The translations under genes were made by a program, and so were the position numbers. The notes under the pieces were generated by a model. That model had not been told where the DNA came from, did no database searches, and was given only the letters and a program-made list of their open reading frames with translations. Shown here piece by piece: positions 50,963 to 59,497 of a stretch of DNA of 64,000 nucleotides. Numbering within the stretch: the first letter of the stretch is position 1; each line of letters begins with the position of its first letter. This DNA is from Roseivirga ehrenbergii. Lineage in GTDB: Bacteria; Bacteroidota; Bacteroidia; Cytophagales; Cyclobacteriaceae. The stretch is from positions 156,657 to 220,656 of the forward strand of contig NZ_LQZQ01000003.1 in the NCBI RefSeq assembly GCF_001593005.1. The letters run 5' to 3'.

Positions 50963-51718
50963 ATGAAAGCATTCATTTCACTTAGTTTTATAGGCATATT
51001 GTTGATGGCTTCTCCCAAAGAAATCGTGATGCGGCATGATGTAGACGATTCAGAATACGTGGCCCTAGGCATAAAGTATGGCGGTTCGACCGTGCGTTTA
51101 AATGCAGGTTGCGGCACATTTATTCAACCCAATTGGATACTTACCGCAGGTCATGTTTTGGAAAGCCCAAGGGTAGGGGAAGATGTTACTGTAAACGGAG
51201 TAAAATACGCCATCAAAAGAAAAATCATTCATCCTGATTATAACCTCAGGGGAGCGGTAAATCATGACATTGCGCTGATAGAGCTGGAAGAAAAAGTACC
51301 CAATGTAGAATTGGCCATGCTTTATGAAAAGTCGGATGAAGTAGGCAAGGAAATCATTTTTGCAGGCACGGGTTGGGCAGGCACAGGCGATAAAGGCATG
51401 GTAGACGGAGCCATAAACAAAGACCGAAAACTCAGGGCAGCCCAAAACTTAATTGATGGCACCAAACCTAGCTATATCCGCTTCACTTTTGATGCGCCAG
51501 ATTCAGGAAATGCACTGCCACTAGAAGGCATCAGCGGCCCAGGCGATAGCGGAGGCCCTGCCCTTTGGTTCGATGGCGATCAGACCTATATCATGGGCGT
51601 AAGTTCCCATCAAGACGGTCGTAATACAGGAAAACCCGAAGGGGTGTATGGCGTGTATGAGTATTACACCCGAGTAAGCGAATACCTACCGTGGATCAAC
51701 GAGGTAATGGGGAATTGA
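50963..51718 (+). CDS. Trypsin-like serine protease
   Basis: About 251 residues from the ATG at 50963, which starts a short signal peptide (FISLSFIGILLMAS); an upstream TTG is less likely. The chymotrypsin fold triad is visible: His in LTAGHVLE (near 63), Asp in NHDIALIEL (near 101), and Ser in GPGDSGGPALW (near 200). The TAGHV and GDSGGP motifs are the classic family signatures. There is no propeptide of note. It should be secreted to the periplasm or outside. Alone on the plus strand, divergent from the nuclease gene. Confidence 0.9.
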   Translation: MKAFISLSFIGILLMASPKEIVMRHDVDDSEYVALGIKYGGSTVRLNAGCGTFIQPNWILTAGHVLESPRVGEDVTVNGVKYAIKRKIIHPDYNLRGAVNHDIALIELEEKVPNVELAMLYEKSDEVGKEIIFAGTGWAGTGDKGMVDGAINKDRKLRAAQNLIDGTKPSYIRFTFDAPDSGNALPLEGISGPGDSGGPALWFDGDQTYIMGVSSHQDGRNTGKPEGVYGVYEYYTRVSEYLPWINEVMGN

Positions 51719-52006
51719 TTTAAGTTTTCTATATGCCTCGTCCTGAAATAGGTTGACAGGTTTAACATTTATTTCTGTTTCTGGTCAATCCCCCTCCAAC
51801 CTCCCCCAGGGGAGGACAGGATACCGCCTGCTTGACCACTAATGTACAAACACCCAACACTCATTACTTCTAAGCCACTCCCCTTAACTCTTAACCCTTA
51901 ACTCCTAACTAATAACTAATCCCTCTTAACTAATCATTTTGCTTAACAACCCATAAAACCCTAATTTCCACACGTTAAATTCAACGAATCCTAAGCCCCA
52001 AGCCCA
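51719..52006. other. Intergenic region with degenerate TTAACT repeats
   Basis: Contains a small GC hairpin (CTCCCC and GGGGAG, near 51801-51815) and then about 60 bases of loosely repeated TTAACT/CTAACT words (51885-51945). No gene or promoter consensus recognised. Confidence 0.35.
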
Positions 52007-53149
52007 ATGCATATCAATTCAAAATTACCCAATGTAGGTACTACCATTTTCGCTACCATGTCTAAAATGGCGAAGGACTATAATGCTTTGAATCTGTCGC
52101 AGGGTTTTCCCGATTTCCCAGTGTCGCCCGAATTGATTGAGGGCGTTTATCATTATATGAAGGCAGGCTTTAACCAATACCCACCCATGACGGGCATGCC
52201 GCAGCTGCGCGAAAGAATCGCTGAGAAAATCGAAAAGTCATATGGAGCCAAGGTCAATGTGGAAACAGAAATCACTTTGACCGCTGGCGCCATAGAAGCA
52301 ATAAATGCTACCATTACCTCTTTAGTGAATAAGAGTGATGAAGTGATTATTATGGATCCGGCTTATGATGCTTACGAGCCAATAATTGCCCTGAATGGTG
52401 GTGTCACAATTCCTGTTTCGTTAATGCAACCCAACTTTGCCATTGACTGGGAAACCGTAAAGGAGAAGGTGAATGCTAAAACAAGGATGATTATTATCAA
52501 TTCTCCTCATAACCCCACTGGCGCTATGATTGAGGCGAATGATTTGGCCATTTTAGCCGAGATTACGCGAGACACCAATATTATCGTGCTGTCAGATGAA
52601 GTCTATGAGCATATTGTATTTGATGGGAGAGCACACGAATCGGTTTTAAAGCATGAAGAACTGAGGCAGCGGTCTGTAGCTACTTTTTCTTTCGGAAAAA
52701 CCTTCCATGCTACAGGCTGGCGTATTGGCTATATGGTGGCGCCCGATTGGATTTCTGCCGAGGTAAGAAAAGTACATCAGTACATGGCTTTTACGGTGCA
52801 CACCCCCAGCCAATTGGCCATTGCCGATTATTTGGAAAACGCTGATCATTACAATAACCTTGGCGCTTTTTATCAGCAAAAACGCGACTTGTTTTTAGAT
52901 TTGATCAAAGATTCTCGCTTTGAATCGCTGCCCTCAAATGGCACCTATTTTCAGTTGTTGAGTTATAAAAACATTTCAGAGAAGCCAGATTTAGAAATGG
53001 CCGAATGGCTGACCAAAGAAAAAGGCATCGCCTCCATTCCAATTTCAGTTTTTTACGACACTAAAGAAGACAATAAAATGCTCAGGTTCTGCTTTGCGAA
53101 AAGCGAGGAAACCTTGACAAAAGCGGCAGAAATACTCTGTGCTATTTAG
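52007..53149 (+). CDS. Methionine aminotransferase-like PLP enzyme
   Basis: A 380-residue fold-type I aminotransferase, class I/II. The PLP lysine is K231 in SFGKTFHATGWRIGY; the N-terminal ALNLSQGFPDFP and SPHNPTGAMI motifs are typical of the YbdL/kynurenine aminotransferase branch. The TFHATGWRIGY variant is that of methionine aminotransferases, which convert 2-oxo-4-methylthiobutanoate to methionine using glutamine. The next gene on the same strand is an omega-amidase of YafV type, which removes the 2-oxoglutaramate formed, so the pair forms the glutamine transaminase/omega-amidase route that closes methionine salvage. Confidence 0.85.
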   Translation: MHINSKLPNVGTTIFATMSKMAKDYNALNLSQGFPDFPVSPELIEGVYHYMKAGFNQYPPMTGMPQLRERIAEKIEKSYGAKVNVETEITLTAGAIEAINATITSLVNKSDEVIIMDPAYDAYEPIIALNGGVTIPVSLMQPNFAIDWETVKEKVNAKTRMIIINSPHNPTGAMIEANDLAILAEITRDTNIIVLSDEVYEHIVFDGRAHESVLKHEELRQRSVATFSFGKTFHATGWRIGYMVAPDWISAEVRKVHQYMAFTVHTPSQLAIADYLENADHYNNLGAFYQQKRDLFLDLIKDSRFESLPSNGTYFQLLSYKNISEKPDLEMAEWLTKEKGIASIPISVFYDTKEDNKMLRFCFAKSEETLTKAAEILCAI

Positions 53150-53230
53150 TATAGGATTCTTACTCGGGTTGTGAAAGTTGTGTACTTGATTGATAACGGC
53201 CGAATTTTCTGCTTCGGAGAAAGTGTCTAT

Positions 53231-53254
53231 GCCCCTGAAACTTCGGGGCTTTCT
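53231..53254 (+). terminator. Terminator-like hairpin
   Basis: GCCCC and GGGGC with an inner GAA/TTC pairing, followed by TTTCTTT. Confidence 0.5.
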
Positions 53255-53316
53255 TTCCCTGAGGTTACGAAGGGTCTAGAGTTTAATTATAGTTCCTTCG
53301 CTGTGTTTAGGATAGA
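53251..53316 (+). repeat. Intergenic repeat, copy 1 (before omega-amidase)
   Basis: TTCTTTCCCTGAG, CGAAGGGTCTAGA and ATAGTTCCTTC in this order, as in the copy at 54242-54317 on the other side of the omega-amidase gene; both continue AGGATAGAAA. Direct orientation. Confidence 0.65.
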
Positions 53317-53427
53317 AAACTATGAAGCAGTTTTCAGTTGATCAATGTGTGATTAACACAATTAAAGTGCTTTAAATTTTGGATTATTAATCGGTTCTAT
53401 TAACTAAACTCCCCTTAACTTAGCCCC

Positions 53428-54216
53428 ATGCAAGATCTACGAATTTCCCTTGTTCAAAGCGATGTCCACTGGCACGAAATAGGCGCCAACTTAGCGATGT
53501 ACGAAGAGAAAATCTGGAGCCTAAAAGGCAAAACTGATTTGGTTTTACTTCCAGAAATGTTCCAGACGGGTTTTTCAATGCAAAACACTGAGCTAGCAGA
53601 ACCCATGAATTTCACCACCTTTAAATGGATGAAGCAAATGGCATTGCAGATTGATGCGGTTATTGCGGGTTCCTTTATGGTGAGGGAAGAGGGCGGAGTG
53701 TTCAATCGTTTGATATGGATGCAGCCCAATGGTGAGTGGCAAAAATACGACAAACGCCATTTGTTCCGAATGGCCGATGAACACGATCATTTTGATTTTG
53801 GTACTGAACGCCTTATCGTAGAATGGCGGGGCTGGAAGATTTGCCCGATGGTTTGTTATGATTTGCGTTTTCCGGTTTGGTCCAGAAACAGAAATTTAGA
53901 ATACGATTTACTCCTCTATGTAGCCAATTGGCCTGCGGTTCGCGTCAATGCTTGGGATGCTTTGCTGAAAGCCAGAGCGATAGAAAACGTAAGCTATACT
54001 GCTGGGCTCAATCGAGTAGGAACAGATGGAAAAGGAATCGAATACAACGGTCATTCAGGTGTTTATTCACCTAAAGGCGAAACCTTGGCTTTCTCTGACT
54101 CGGAAGAAGAGATTGTAACCCTGAGCTTAAGTCGAGAAGACTTGGATCATTTCCGAACCAAATTCCCCGCACACCTAGATGCCGATGATTTCGAAATCAA
54201 GAAAACAGGGGAGTAG
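53428..54216 (+). CDS. Omega-amidase (YafV-type nitrilase superfamily)
   Basis: A 262-residue amidohydrolase with the full triad: E43 in LLPEMFQTGF, K109 in KYDKRHLFRM, C143 in PMVCYDLRFP. The motif YDKRHLFRMADEHDHF and the start QDLRISLVQSDVHW are those of YafV/Nit2-type omega-amidases, which hydrolyse 2-oxoglutaramate (and 2-oxosuccinamate) to the dicarboxylic oxo acid and ammonia. It follows the methionine aminotransferase gene by 278 bp on the same strand, which supports a joint role in methionine salvage. Cytoplasmic, complete length. Confidence 0.88.
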   Translation: MQDLRISLVQSDVHWHEIGANLAMYEEKIWSLKGKTDLVLLPEMFQTGFSMQNTELAEPMNFTTFKWMKQMALQIDAVIAGSFMVREEGGVFNRLIWMQPNGEWQKYDKRHLFRMADEHDHFDFGTERLIVEWRGWKICPMVCYDLRFPVWSRNRNLEYDLLLYVANWPAVRVNAWDALLKARAIENVSYTAGLNRVGTDGKGIEYNGHSGVYSPKGETLAFSDSEEEIVTLSLSREDLDHFRTKFPAHLDADDFEIKKTGE

Positions 54217-54241
54217 AAAAGGGAATGTATCTATGAAACAC

Positions 54242-54317
54242 TTCTTTCCCTGAGTTCGCGAAGGATCTAGAATTAATTCATAGTTCCTTCTCCCGAAGCT
54301 TCGGGATCAGGATAGAA
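54242..54317 (+). repeat. Intergenic repeat, copy 2 (after omega-amidase)
   Basis: TTCTTTCCCTGAG, CGAAGGATCTAGA, ATAGTTCCTTC, then a palindromic insert CCCGAAGCTTCGGG not in copy 1, then AGGATAGAAA. The insert resembles the palindrome at 18195. Confidence 0.65.
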
Positions 54318-54396
54318 AGCAATCAAACAGTCCTTATCTGTTAATCTATTGTTTAAGAATAGGAAGTCCATATCTGTGGTACATTAGAGGACTGTT

Positions 54397-54786
54397 TTAA
54401 TTAAGAAACCGACTAATTTGAACTAACGATTCCTCCACACTTTCATACCTAAAAACCTCTTTTTTCATCATTTTCGCCATTTTCTCAAACATTACATTCT
54501 GCCCCTGGATCAGAATAAAAGGGGCAATGGCTTTGTCCCGAAGCACTTTTTCAATCAAGGGAGCACAAGCACCAAGCTTCTCGTTTTCATCGGAATCTAA
54601 GAATAAAACGACCTTTTCAGCTTCTTTCAGAAATGAAACTCCTTGGCTGATAACAAAAGGTTCGGAGTGCGAATCGGCTTCGAAAATCAGCGCATCGGGA
54701 AATTCCGTTTTCATGATTCCCACCCATTCGTTGCTGAATTGAATTTGCTCAATGGGCTTTATTTGAAGGTGAATGAATAGGGTCAT
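54397..54786 (-). CDS. Small cytoplasmic protein of unknown function
   Basis: A 129-residue soluble protein without recognised family. The alternation of strands and helices (ALIFEADS, KVVLFLDSDE, APFILIQGQNVMFE, ISRFLN) fits a small Rossmann-like alpha/beta fold. Its ATG overlaps the stop of the large upstream secreted protein gene by 4 bp (ATGA), so it is translated with it. A functional link is not evident, since the partner is exported and this protein is not. Confidence 0.6.
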   Translation of the reverse strand: MTLFIHLQIKPIEQIQFSNEWVGIMKTEFPDALIFEADSHSEPFVISQGVSFLKEAEKVVLFLDSDENEKLGACAPLIEKVLRDKAIAPFILIQGQNVMFEKMAKMMKKEVFRYESVEESLVQISRFLN

Positions 54787-56969
54787 TTCTGAATTAAAAT
54801 GCGTTGCACTGTTGGTTTATTGGTTCCATTTGAAACCCGAATAAGGTAAACACCAGCGGCCAATGGTTCCGTGTTGATTTCTTTTGAAAGCCCCGCTGAG
54901 ATGGGCAGGTTAGAGAAAATCATTTCGCCTTTAATGCTGTACATTTCGGCCAGTGCATTGGTGTCTGTTCTAATATAAAAGCTGCTTGTTGTTGGGTTCG
55001 GAAAGAGTGTAAGCCGAATCGCATTGCTTTCCGATCCGTTCTCGGCAATACTTTCATTTTTCAATACAGAAATTCCCCCTCGGTTATTTCCAATAAATAA
55101 AGTGGGCTTCCCGTCACCAAAAAGGTCGGCTGTAGTCATCCACGAAATTTGGCCAATGGCAGTAGTTGTTTTGTCATTCAGCAGGTCGTTGCTCAATATG
55201 TTTTTTGTGACTGAACTGGGAATAAAATCGGTATTGATTGTTCCTGAAAGAATACTGATTTGACCCGAAACATCAGTTTTGATCAATTCTGTTTCGCCAT
55301 TATTATCGAGGTCGGTGATGATTATATTGGGGTATAAAGCTTCAAAATTTGCGGCAATGCCAGCGTAGTTTTGAATTACATCATCAAAAATGAAATTGCC
55401 CTTATTTATGTAGAGATTTAAAGCGCCAAAACGCGTGCCCAGCAGTAAATCTAAATTTCCATTCTTGTTGATATCATAAAAATAAGCGTTGTCATTTTCA
55501 CCAATTGAAATCGAAATATCTACGGCACTGGCAAAGGAGAAATTACCTTCGTTCAATCGGTACTGAAGTTTGGCTTCGTTACTCGCGGTGGTCGATTGAT
55601 AAATAAGATCCTGTGTTCCGTTTCCATCAATATCTGCAAACTGAATTTTGATGTTTCTGAGGTTCTGAGCTTTCAAGCCAAGAAAGTCATCGTCTATCAA
55701 TTCAAAAGCAGGAGCAAATTTTCCCCCTACATTTTCAAATAAGGAAATTGAAGCGATAAAACCATTTGGAGTCACTTGGCCTCTGTTGCTGATAAAGAGA
55801 TCGTAGTCACCATCGCCATCATAATCTGCAAAAGCAGGGTAGGTGTTTTCGCCCAAATCGAGCATTTCGTTTTGCAAGAACGGCACTGAATTTCCAGAAA
55901 AATTGGGCTGCAGGTTTGTACCTAAATTGGAATAGACTTTAGAAGTATTGCTGAAATCTACACTGTTCAGTACGTTGCCATCCGCATTGCTCGAAATCAA
56001 CAAATCTTTATTTCCATCAAAGTCAATATCCTCTAGAAATGCATTGGGGAAGATTTGAAAGCCAGCAGGATTGGGAGCCGGGTAGCTGCTGAAGGAAGTC
56101 ATTAAGGCATTTTGGGCATCGCCAACATTCTCCATATAATAGAGTGTTTGGCAGAACTCGTCAGAGGTGATCAGGTCTAAGTCGCCATCTCCTTCTGCAT
56201 CGAATAGTAGAATGGTTTTTCCACCTGCATGTTCCAATTCTGCAGGACTATTGATGTTATAACTCGTATTGGCTGCTCCACCAAAATTGCATGGAGCGCC
56301 AGAAAAGGCAAAATTATTACACGTGCATTCTGCGAATTCGCCCCATCTTCTGGTTTCCCTTGTGAAAGTAAGCTCATCGCAATTATTATTGATTTCCATA
56401 CTCGTGTTTTTATAGAAATCAATAGTGCTGGCCGTGGTAAAGCGGTAAGAAAGAATGTCAAGATCACCATCACCATCTACATCGGCTATGCCCGGAATAT
56501 CGGAAGCGTTTACTTGAATGTTGATGCCAGCATCGAAGCGAAGAAAGTCCACTGCCTGTTCCCATTCTGGAAGATTTCCTGAACTAATATTTTTGAAAAC
56601 GGTGATTCCCTGAGGCACAGAAGTGAAAATATCCATTTTGCCATCGCAATTATAATCGGCCAAAATAAGCCAATGACTAATTTCGGTAGGGAAGAGGCTT
56701 TTGTATTCTGGAGCCCAAACAAATTCGTTGTTCTTGGCCAAGTAGGTTGTCAGTTCGCCCGACATTCTGTGGTAAACAATGAGGTCTTCAATGCCGTCAC
56801 CATCCAAATCCATTTTTTGAAACTGAGCAGAATTAATTCCTCCTTCCCAAGCGCGGTCTAATGTTTCTCCATTTATGGTTAAAGGAATGTCATTTTCATA
56901 GCGAAATGAAAACTGCGCAAACAGATTTAAGCTGAAGAATAATAAAATTGCTGAAAAGAGAAATTTCAT
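54783..56969 (-). CDS. FG-GAP/VCBS-repeat protein with type IX sorting domain
   Basis: A 728-residue secreted protein: signal peptide (1-18, ending LFAQ), then many FG-GAP/VCBS-type repeats with calcium-binding D-D-DG-D motifs (DLDGDGIEDLIV, DYNCDGKMDIF, DVDGDGDLDIL, DFDGNKDLLI, DYDGDGDYDLFIS, DINKNGNLDLLLG, DLFGDGKPTLFIG), forming a beta-propeller. The last 80 residues are a T9SS type A sorting domain (LTLFPNPTTSSFYI, GVYLIRVSNG), which sends the protein through PorU-type secretion to the cell surface. It is the only protein in the window with this domain. Probably an adhesion or scaffold protein. Confidence 0.9.
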   Translation of the reverse strand: MKFLFSAILLFFSLNLFAQFSFRYENDIPLTINGETLDRAWEGGINSAQFQKMDLDGDGIEDLIVYHRMSGELTTYLAKNNEFVWAPEYKSLFPTEISHWLILADYNCDGKMDIFTSVPQGITVFKNISSGNLPEWEQAVDFLRFDAGINIQVNASDIPGIADVDGDGDLDILSYRFTTASTIDFYKNTSMEINNNCDELTFTRETRRWGEFAECTCNNFAFSGAPCNFGGAANTSYNINSPAELEHAGGKTILLFDAEGDGDLDLITSDEFCQTLYYMENVGDAQNALMTSFSSYPAPNPAGFQIFPNAFLEDIDFDGNKDLLISSNADGNVLNSVDFSNTSKVYSNLGTNLQPNFSGNSVPFLQNEMLDLGENTYPAFADYDGDGDYDLFISNRGQVTPNGFIASISLFENVGGKFAPAFELIDDDFLGLKAQNLRNIKIQFADIDGNGTQDLIYQSTTASNEAKLQYRLNEGNFSFASAVDISISIGENDNAYFYDINKNGNLDLLLGTRFGALNLYINKGNFIFDDVIQNYAGIAANFEALYPNIIITDLDNNGETELIKTDVSGQISILSGTINTDFIPSSVTKNILSNDLLNDKTTTAIGQISWMTTADLFGDGKPTLFIGNNRGGISVLKNESIAENGSESNAIRLTLFPNPTTSSFYIRTDTNALAEMYSIKGEMIFSNLPISAGLSKEINTEPLAAGVYLIRVSNGTNKPTVQRILIQK

Positions 56970-56982
56970 ATCAAGGGTACTG

Positions 56983-56990
56983 CAAAGTTA
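56983..56990 (-). promoter_or_regulatory. Promoter -7 box for the FG-GAP gene
   Basis: On the minus strand TAACTTTG, exact match to TAnnTTTG, followed by C, about 13 bases before the ATG at 56969. The -33 TTTG is not found. Confidence 0.4.
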
Positions 56991-57082
56991 AAGATTTCAA
57001 CGATTGCTAGTGTAGGAACGGCATAGCTCGTCAATCTGTATTATCTTGTCGTGCAATTTGACTGACAAAGATTTCAAAACCT

Positions 57083-58372
57083 ATGAACATCGCTTCACTT
57101 TACGAAAAATTTAAGACCTCCAATGGCATCTGTACCGATACAAGGAAAATTGGAAAGGGTAATCTCTTTTTTGCGCTGAAAGGCCCCAACTTCAACGCAA
57201 ATAAATTGGCTGAGCAAGCGCTAGAGCTAGGAGCGTCTGCTGCTGTAATTGACGATGCTGAATATAATACAGACTCCCGCTGTGTGTTGGTAGACGATGC
57301 TTTGGAAGCGCTTCAGGCCTTGGCCAATTATCATAGGAAGCAGCTGAATATTCCTATTATCGCCATTACGGGTTCTAACGGAAAAACGACCACTAAAGAG
57401 CTTACAAGAAACGTGTTGGCCACCAAATATAGTGTTTCGGCCACAATCGGAAACCTGAATAACCACATTGGTGTGCCGCTTACTTTACTGGGTATTGGGC
57501 CTGACATTGAGGTTGCTATTGTTGAAATGGGTGCGAATCATGTGGGTGAAATTGCGGCCTTGTGCAAAATAGCCGAACCCACTCACGGTTTAATTACTAA
57601 TATTGGGAAGGCGCATTTAGAGGGTTTCGGAGGTTTTGAAGGAGTGATTCGCGGGAAGACTGAAATGTATCATTGGCTGATTGAAAATGGCGGAACCATC
57701 TTTGTGAATTCTCAGAATGAAATTCTTTCGAACATTGCGCAACGAAGGATTAAATCGCCTATCTATTACCCTGCTAAAGGTGATTATTTAGAGTTGAGTT
57801 TAATCGAAGCCAAACCAAATATTGTTTTTGAAGATGCCAAAGGTGAGCGAACTACCACAACATTAAGTGGTGCGTATAACTTTGAAAATATTGCTACTGC
57901 GCTTTGTGTGGGAAAATTCTTTGAAGTAGATATGACCAAAGCCACAAACGCAGTAGCCAATTATACCCCAGATAATAATCGGTCTCAAATTTTAGAAAAG
58001 GGAAGCAATACCATTATTATGGATGCTTACAATGCCAATCCTACCTCTATGAAAGCCGCACTAGAAAATTTGAGTTTATTGGGTGCTGATAACAAAATGG
58101 CCATTTTGGGTGATATGCTAGAGCTAGGTGAAACTAGTGAAGCAGAACATTTTGCTATAGGAACCTTATCTGCTCAATTGGAAATACAAGAAGTGGTTTT
58201 TTGCGGCCCACACATGAAAGCTGCTAAGAGAGCAAATCCAAAGGCTATGTATTTCGAAACAAAGGCTGCATTAAATGACTATCTGATGGCCAATACAATT
58301 GAAAACAGAACTATTCTTTTGAAAGGGTCTAGAGGAATGGGGCTGGAATCCTTGTTAGATTTTATTGAGTAA
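57083..58372 (+). CDS. murF: UDP-N-acetylmuramoyl-tripeptide--D-alanyl-D-alanine ligase
   Basis: A 429-residue Mur ligase. The ATP motif TGSNGKTT is at 96-103, NHIGVPLTLL near 130, and EMGANHVGEIA near 152; the C-terminal domain has DAYNANPTSMKAAL near 315. MurF adds D-Ala-D-Ala to UDP-MurNAc-tripeptide, the last cytoplasmic step of peptidoglycan precursor synthesis. The NNHIGVP and MGANHVGEI motifs distinguish MurF from MurC/D/E. It stands alone, divergent from the FG-GAP gene. Essential in typical bacteria. Confidence 0.95.
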   Translation: MNIASLYEKFKTSNGICTDTRKIGKGNLFFALKGPNFNANKLAEQALELGASAAVIDDAEYNTDSRCVLVDDALEALQALANYHRKQLNIPIIAITGSNGKTTTKELTRNVLATKYSVSATIGNLNNHIGVPLTLLGIGPDIEVAIVEMGANHVGEIAALCKIAEPTHGLITNIGKAHLEGFGGFEGVIRGKTEMYHWLIENGGTIFVNSQNEILSNIAQRRIKSPIYYPAKGDYLELSLIEAKPNIVFEDAKGERTTTTLSGAYNFENIATALCVGKFFEVDMTKATNAVANYTPDNNRSQILEKGSNTIIMDAYNANPTSMKAALENLSLLGADNKMAILGDMLELGETSEAEHFAIGTLSAQLEIQEVVFCGPHMKAAKRANPKAMYFETKAALNDYLMANTIENRTILLKGSRGMGLESLLDFIE

Positions 58373-58403
58373 AAAAATAGAGGAACGGCACCACCCGTTC
58401 CTC
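58372..58403 (-). terminator. Terminator of the minus-strand FecR/TonB operon
   Basis: GAGGAACGG and CCGTTCCTC around six bases; on the minus strand the stem is followed by TATTTTTTT. It lies between the convergent murF gene and the FecR gene, and could also act weakly on murF. Confidence 0.65.
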
Positions 58404-58480
58404 AACCTCAACCTAAGAAACTAGTGGCATATAGCTTAACCATCTAATAGTGCCACTTGTTAACATTCAGCGTTTAAACA

Positions 58481-59443
58481 CTAAGGTGTCTGAACGCCTC
58501 CACTCATTATCTTTACTTTCTTCTCTTCAATTTTGAAGTTGAGTCCCATTGGGCTACAAACTAATTGAAGCGCTTCAGTTAAATTTTTATTGTTGAAATA
58601 GCCTGTATAAGGCCTGTCTTGAATATCGTTTAAGTCAAATTCAAGATTTACATCATATTGTCTTTCTAATTCTTCAAAAACCTCCGATAGCATTACACTT
58701 TCAAAGTCGAAGTCGCCCGTTCTCCAATTATCTATATAAGAAAGAGAAATAGGTGCAACATTCTTAATTTCACCGCTTTTGGTGGTCAGAATTTGACCTG
58801 GGGTAAGTATTCGAGATTCTCCGCTAGGCTTGATAGTCACCTTTACTTTACCTGTTTTACAAGCTACCTCAAGAATATCTTTCCTTTCTCTAATATTAAA
58901 GCTGGTTCCTAAAACCACTACATCGCCAAGGCTAGTTTCAACGGTAAATTCACTTCCTTTTTTCACTTCGAAAAAGGCTTCCCCACTTAACTCTAAAGTT
59001 CGTTCCTCCTGCCATTGCCTTTCCGAGAATGAAATTTTTGAGCCCGCGTTCAAGTAAACGATTGAACTGTCGGGCAAGTAAACGGTTTGCACCTCAGCAA
59101 GTGAGGTTGCTATAATTGTTTGATTGGTACTTGTTGATGATTGTTTGAAAATGAAAAATGCGCCAATGGCTAAGATTAATGAAGCGGCAATTCCCATCCA
59201 GTACGATCTGTAAAGAGGAACTACTTTTTGAGATTTTTCTTCTGAAATCTTTTTTTCAAGTTCAGCCCAAGCGTCATGCTTGGTCTTTTTACTAGGTGCA
59301 TCAAAACCACTCGTTTTACTCAAAGCTTTGAGTAAAACCGAATCTGAGTCAATTGAATGTGCTTTCTGAAGAAATTCCTCTGAAGAAATTTCACCATTAA
59401 GCCACGCTGACTCGTGTTGATTAGTGTTTTGGTTTTGGTGCAT
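58481..59443 (-). CDS. FecR-family anti-sigma factor (second of two)
   Basis: About 320 residues from the ATG at 59443. The N-terminal 80 residues are a cytoplasmic sigma-binding segment; one transmembrane helix follows (YWMGIAASLILAIGAFFIF, about 82-100), then the FecR periplasmic domain (TVYLPDSSIVYLNAGSKISF, LSGEAFFEVKKGSEFTVET, VLGTSFNIR) and the C-terminal domain that contacts the STN domain of the receptor (GYFNNKNLTEALQLVCSPM). It lies at the 3' end of a sigma/FecR/TonB-receptor/FecR operon and is related to the FecR at 62180. Two FecR proteins for a single receptor is unusual. Confidence 0.88.
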   Translation of the reverse strand: MHQNQNTNQHESAWLNGEISSEEFLQKAHSIDSDSVLLKALSKTSGFDAPSKKTKHDAWAELEKKISEEKSQKVVPLYRSYWMGIAASLILAIGAFFIFKQSSTSTNQTIIATSLAEVQTVYLPDSSIVYLNAGSKISFSERQWQEERTLELSGEAFFEVKKGSEFTVETSLGDVVVLGTSFNIRERKDILEVACKTGKVKVTIKPSGESRILTPGQILTTKSGEIKNVAPISLSYIDNWRTGDFDFESVMLSEVFEELERQYDVNLEFDLNDIQDRPYTGYFNNKNLTEALQLVCSPMGLNFKIEEKKVKIMSGGVQTP

Positions 59444-59497
59444 TTGGGGATAATACACGTGTATAAACACATACCCTACCTTAAGGTCTAGAAAAAA

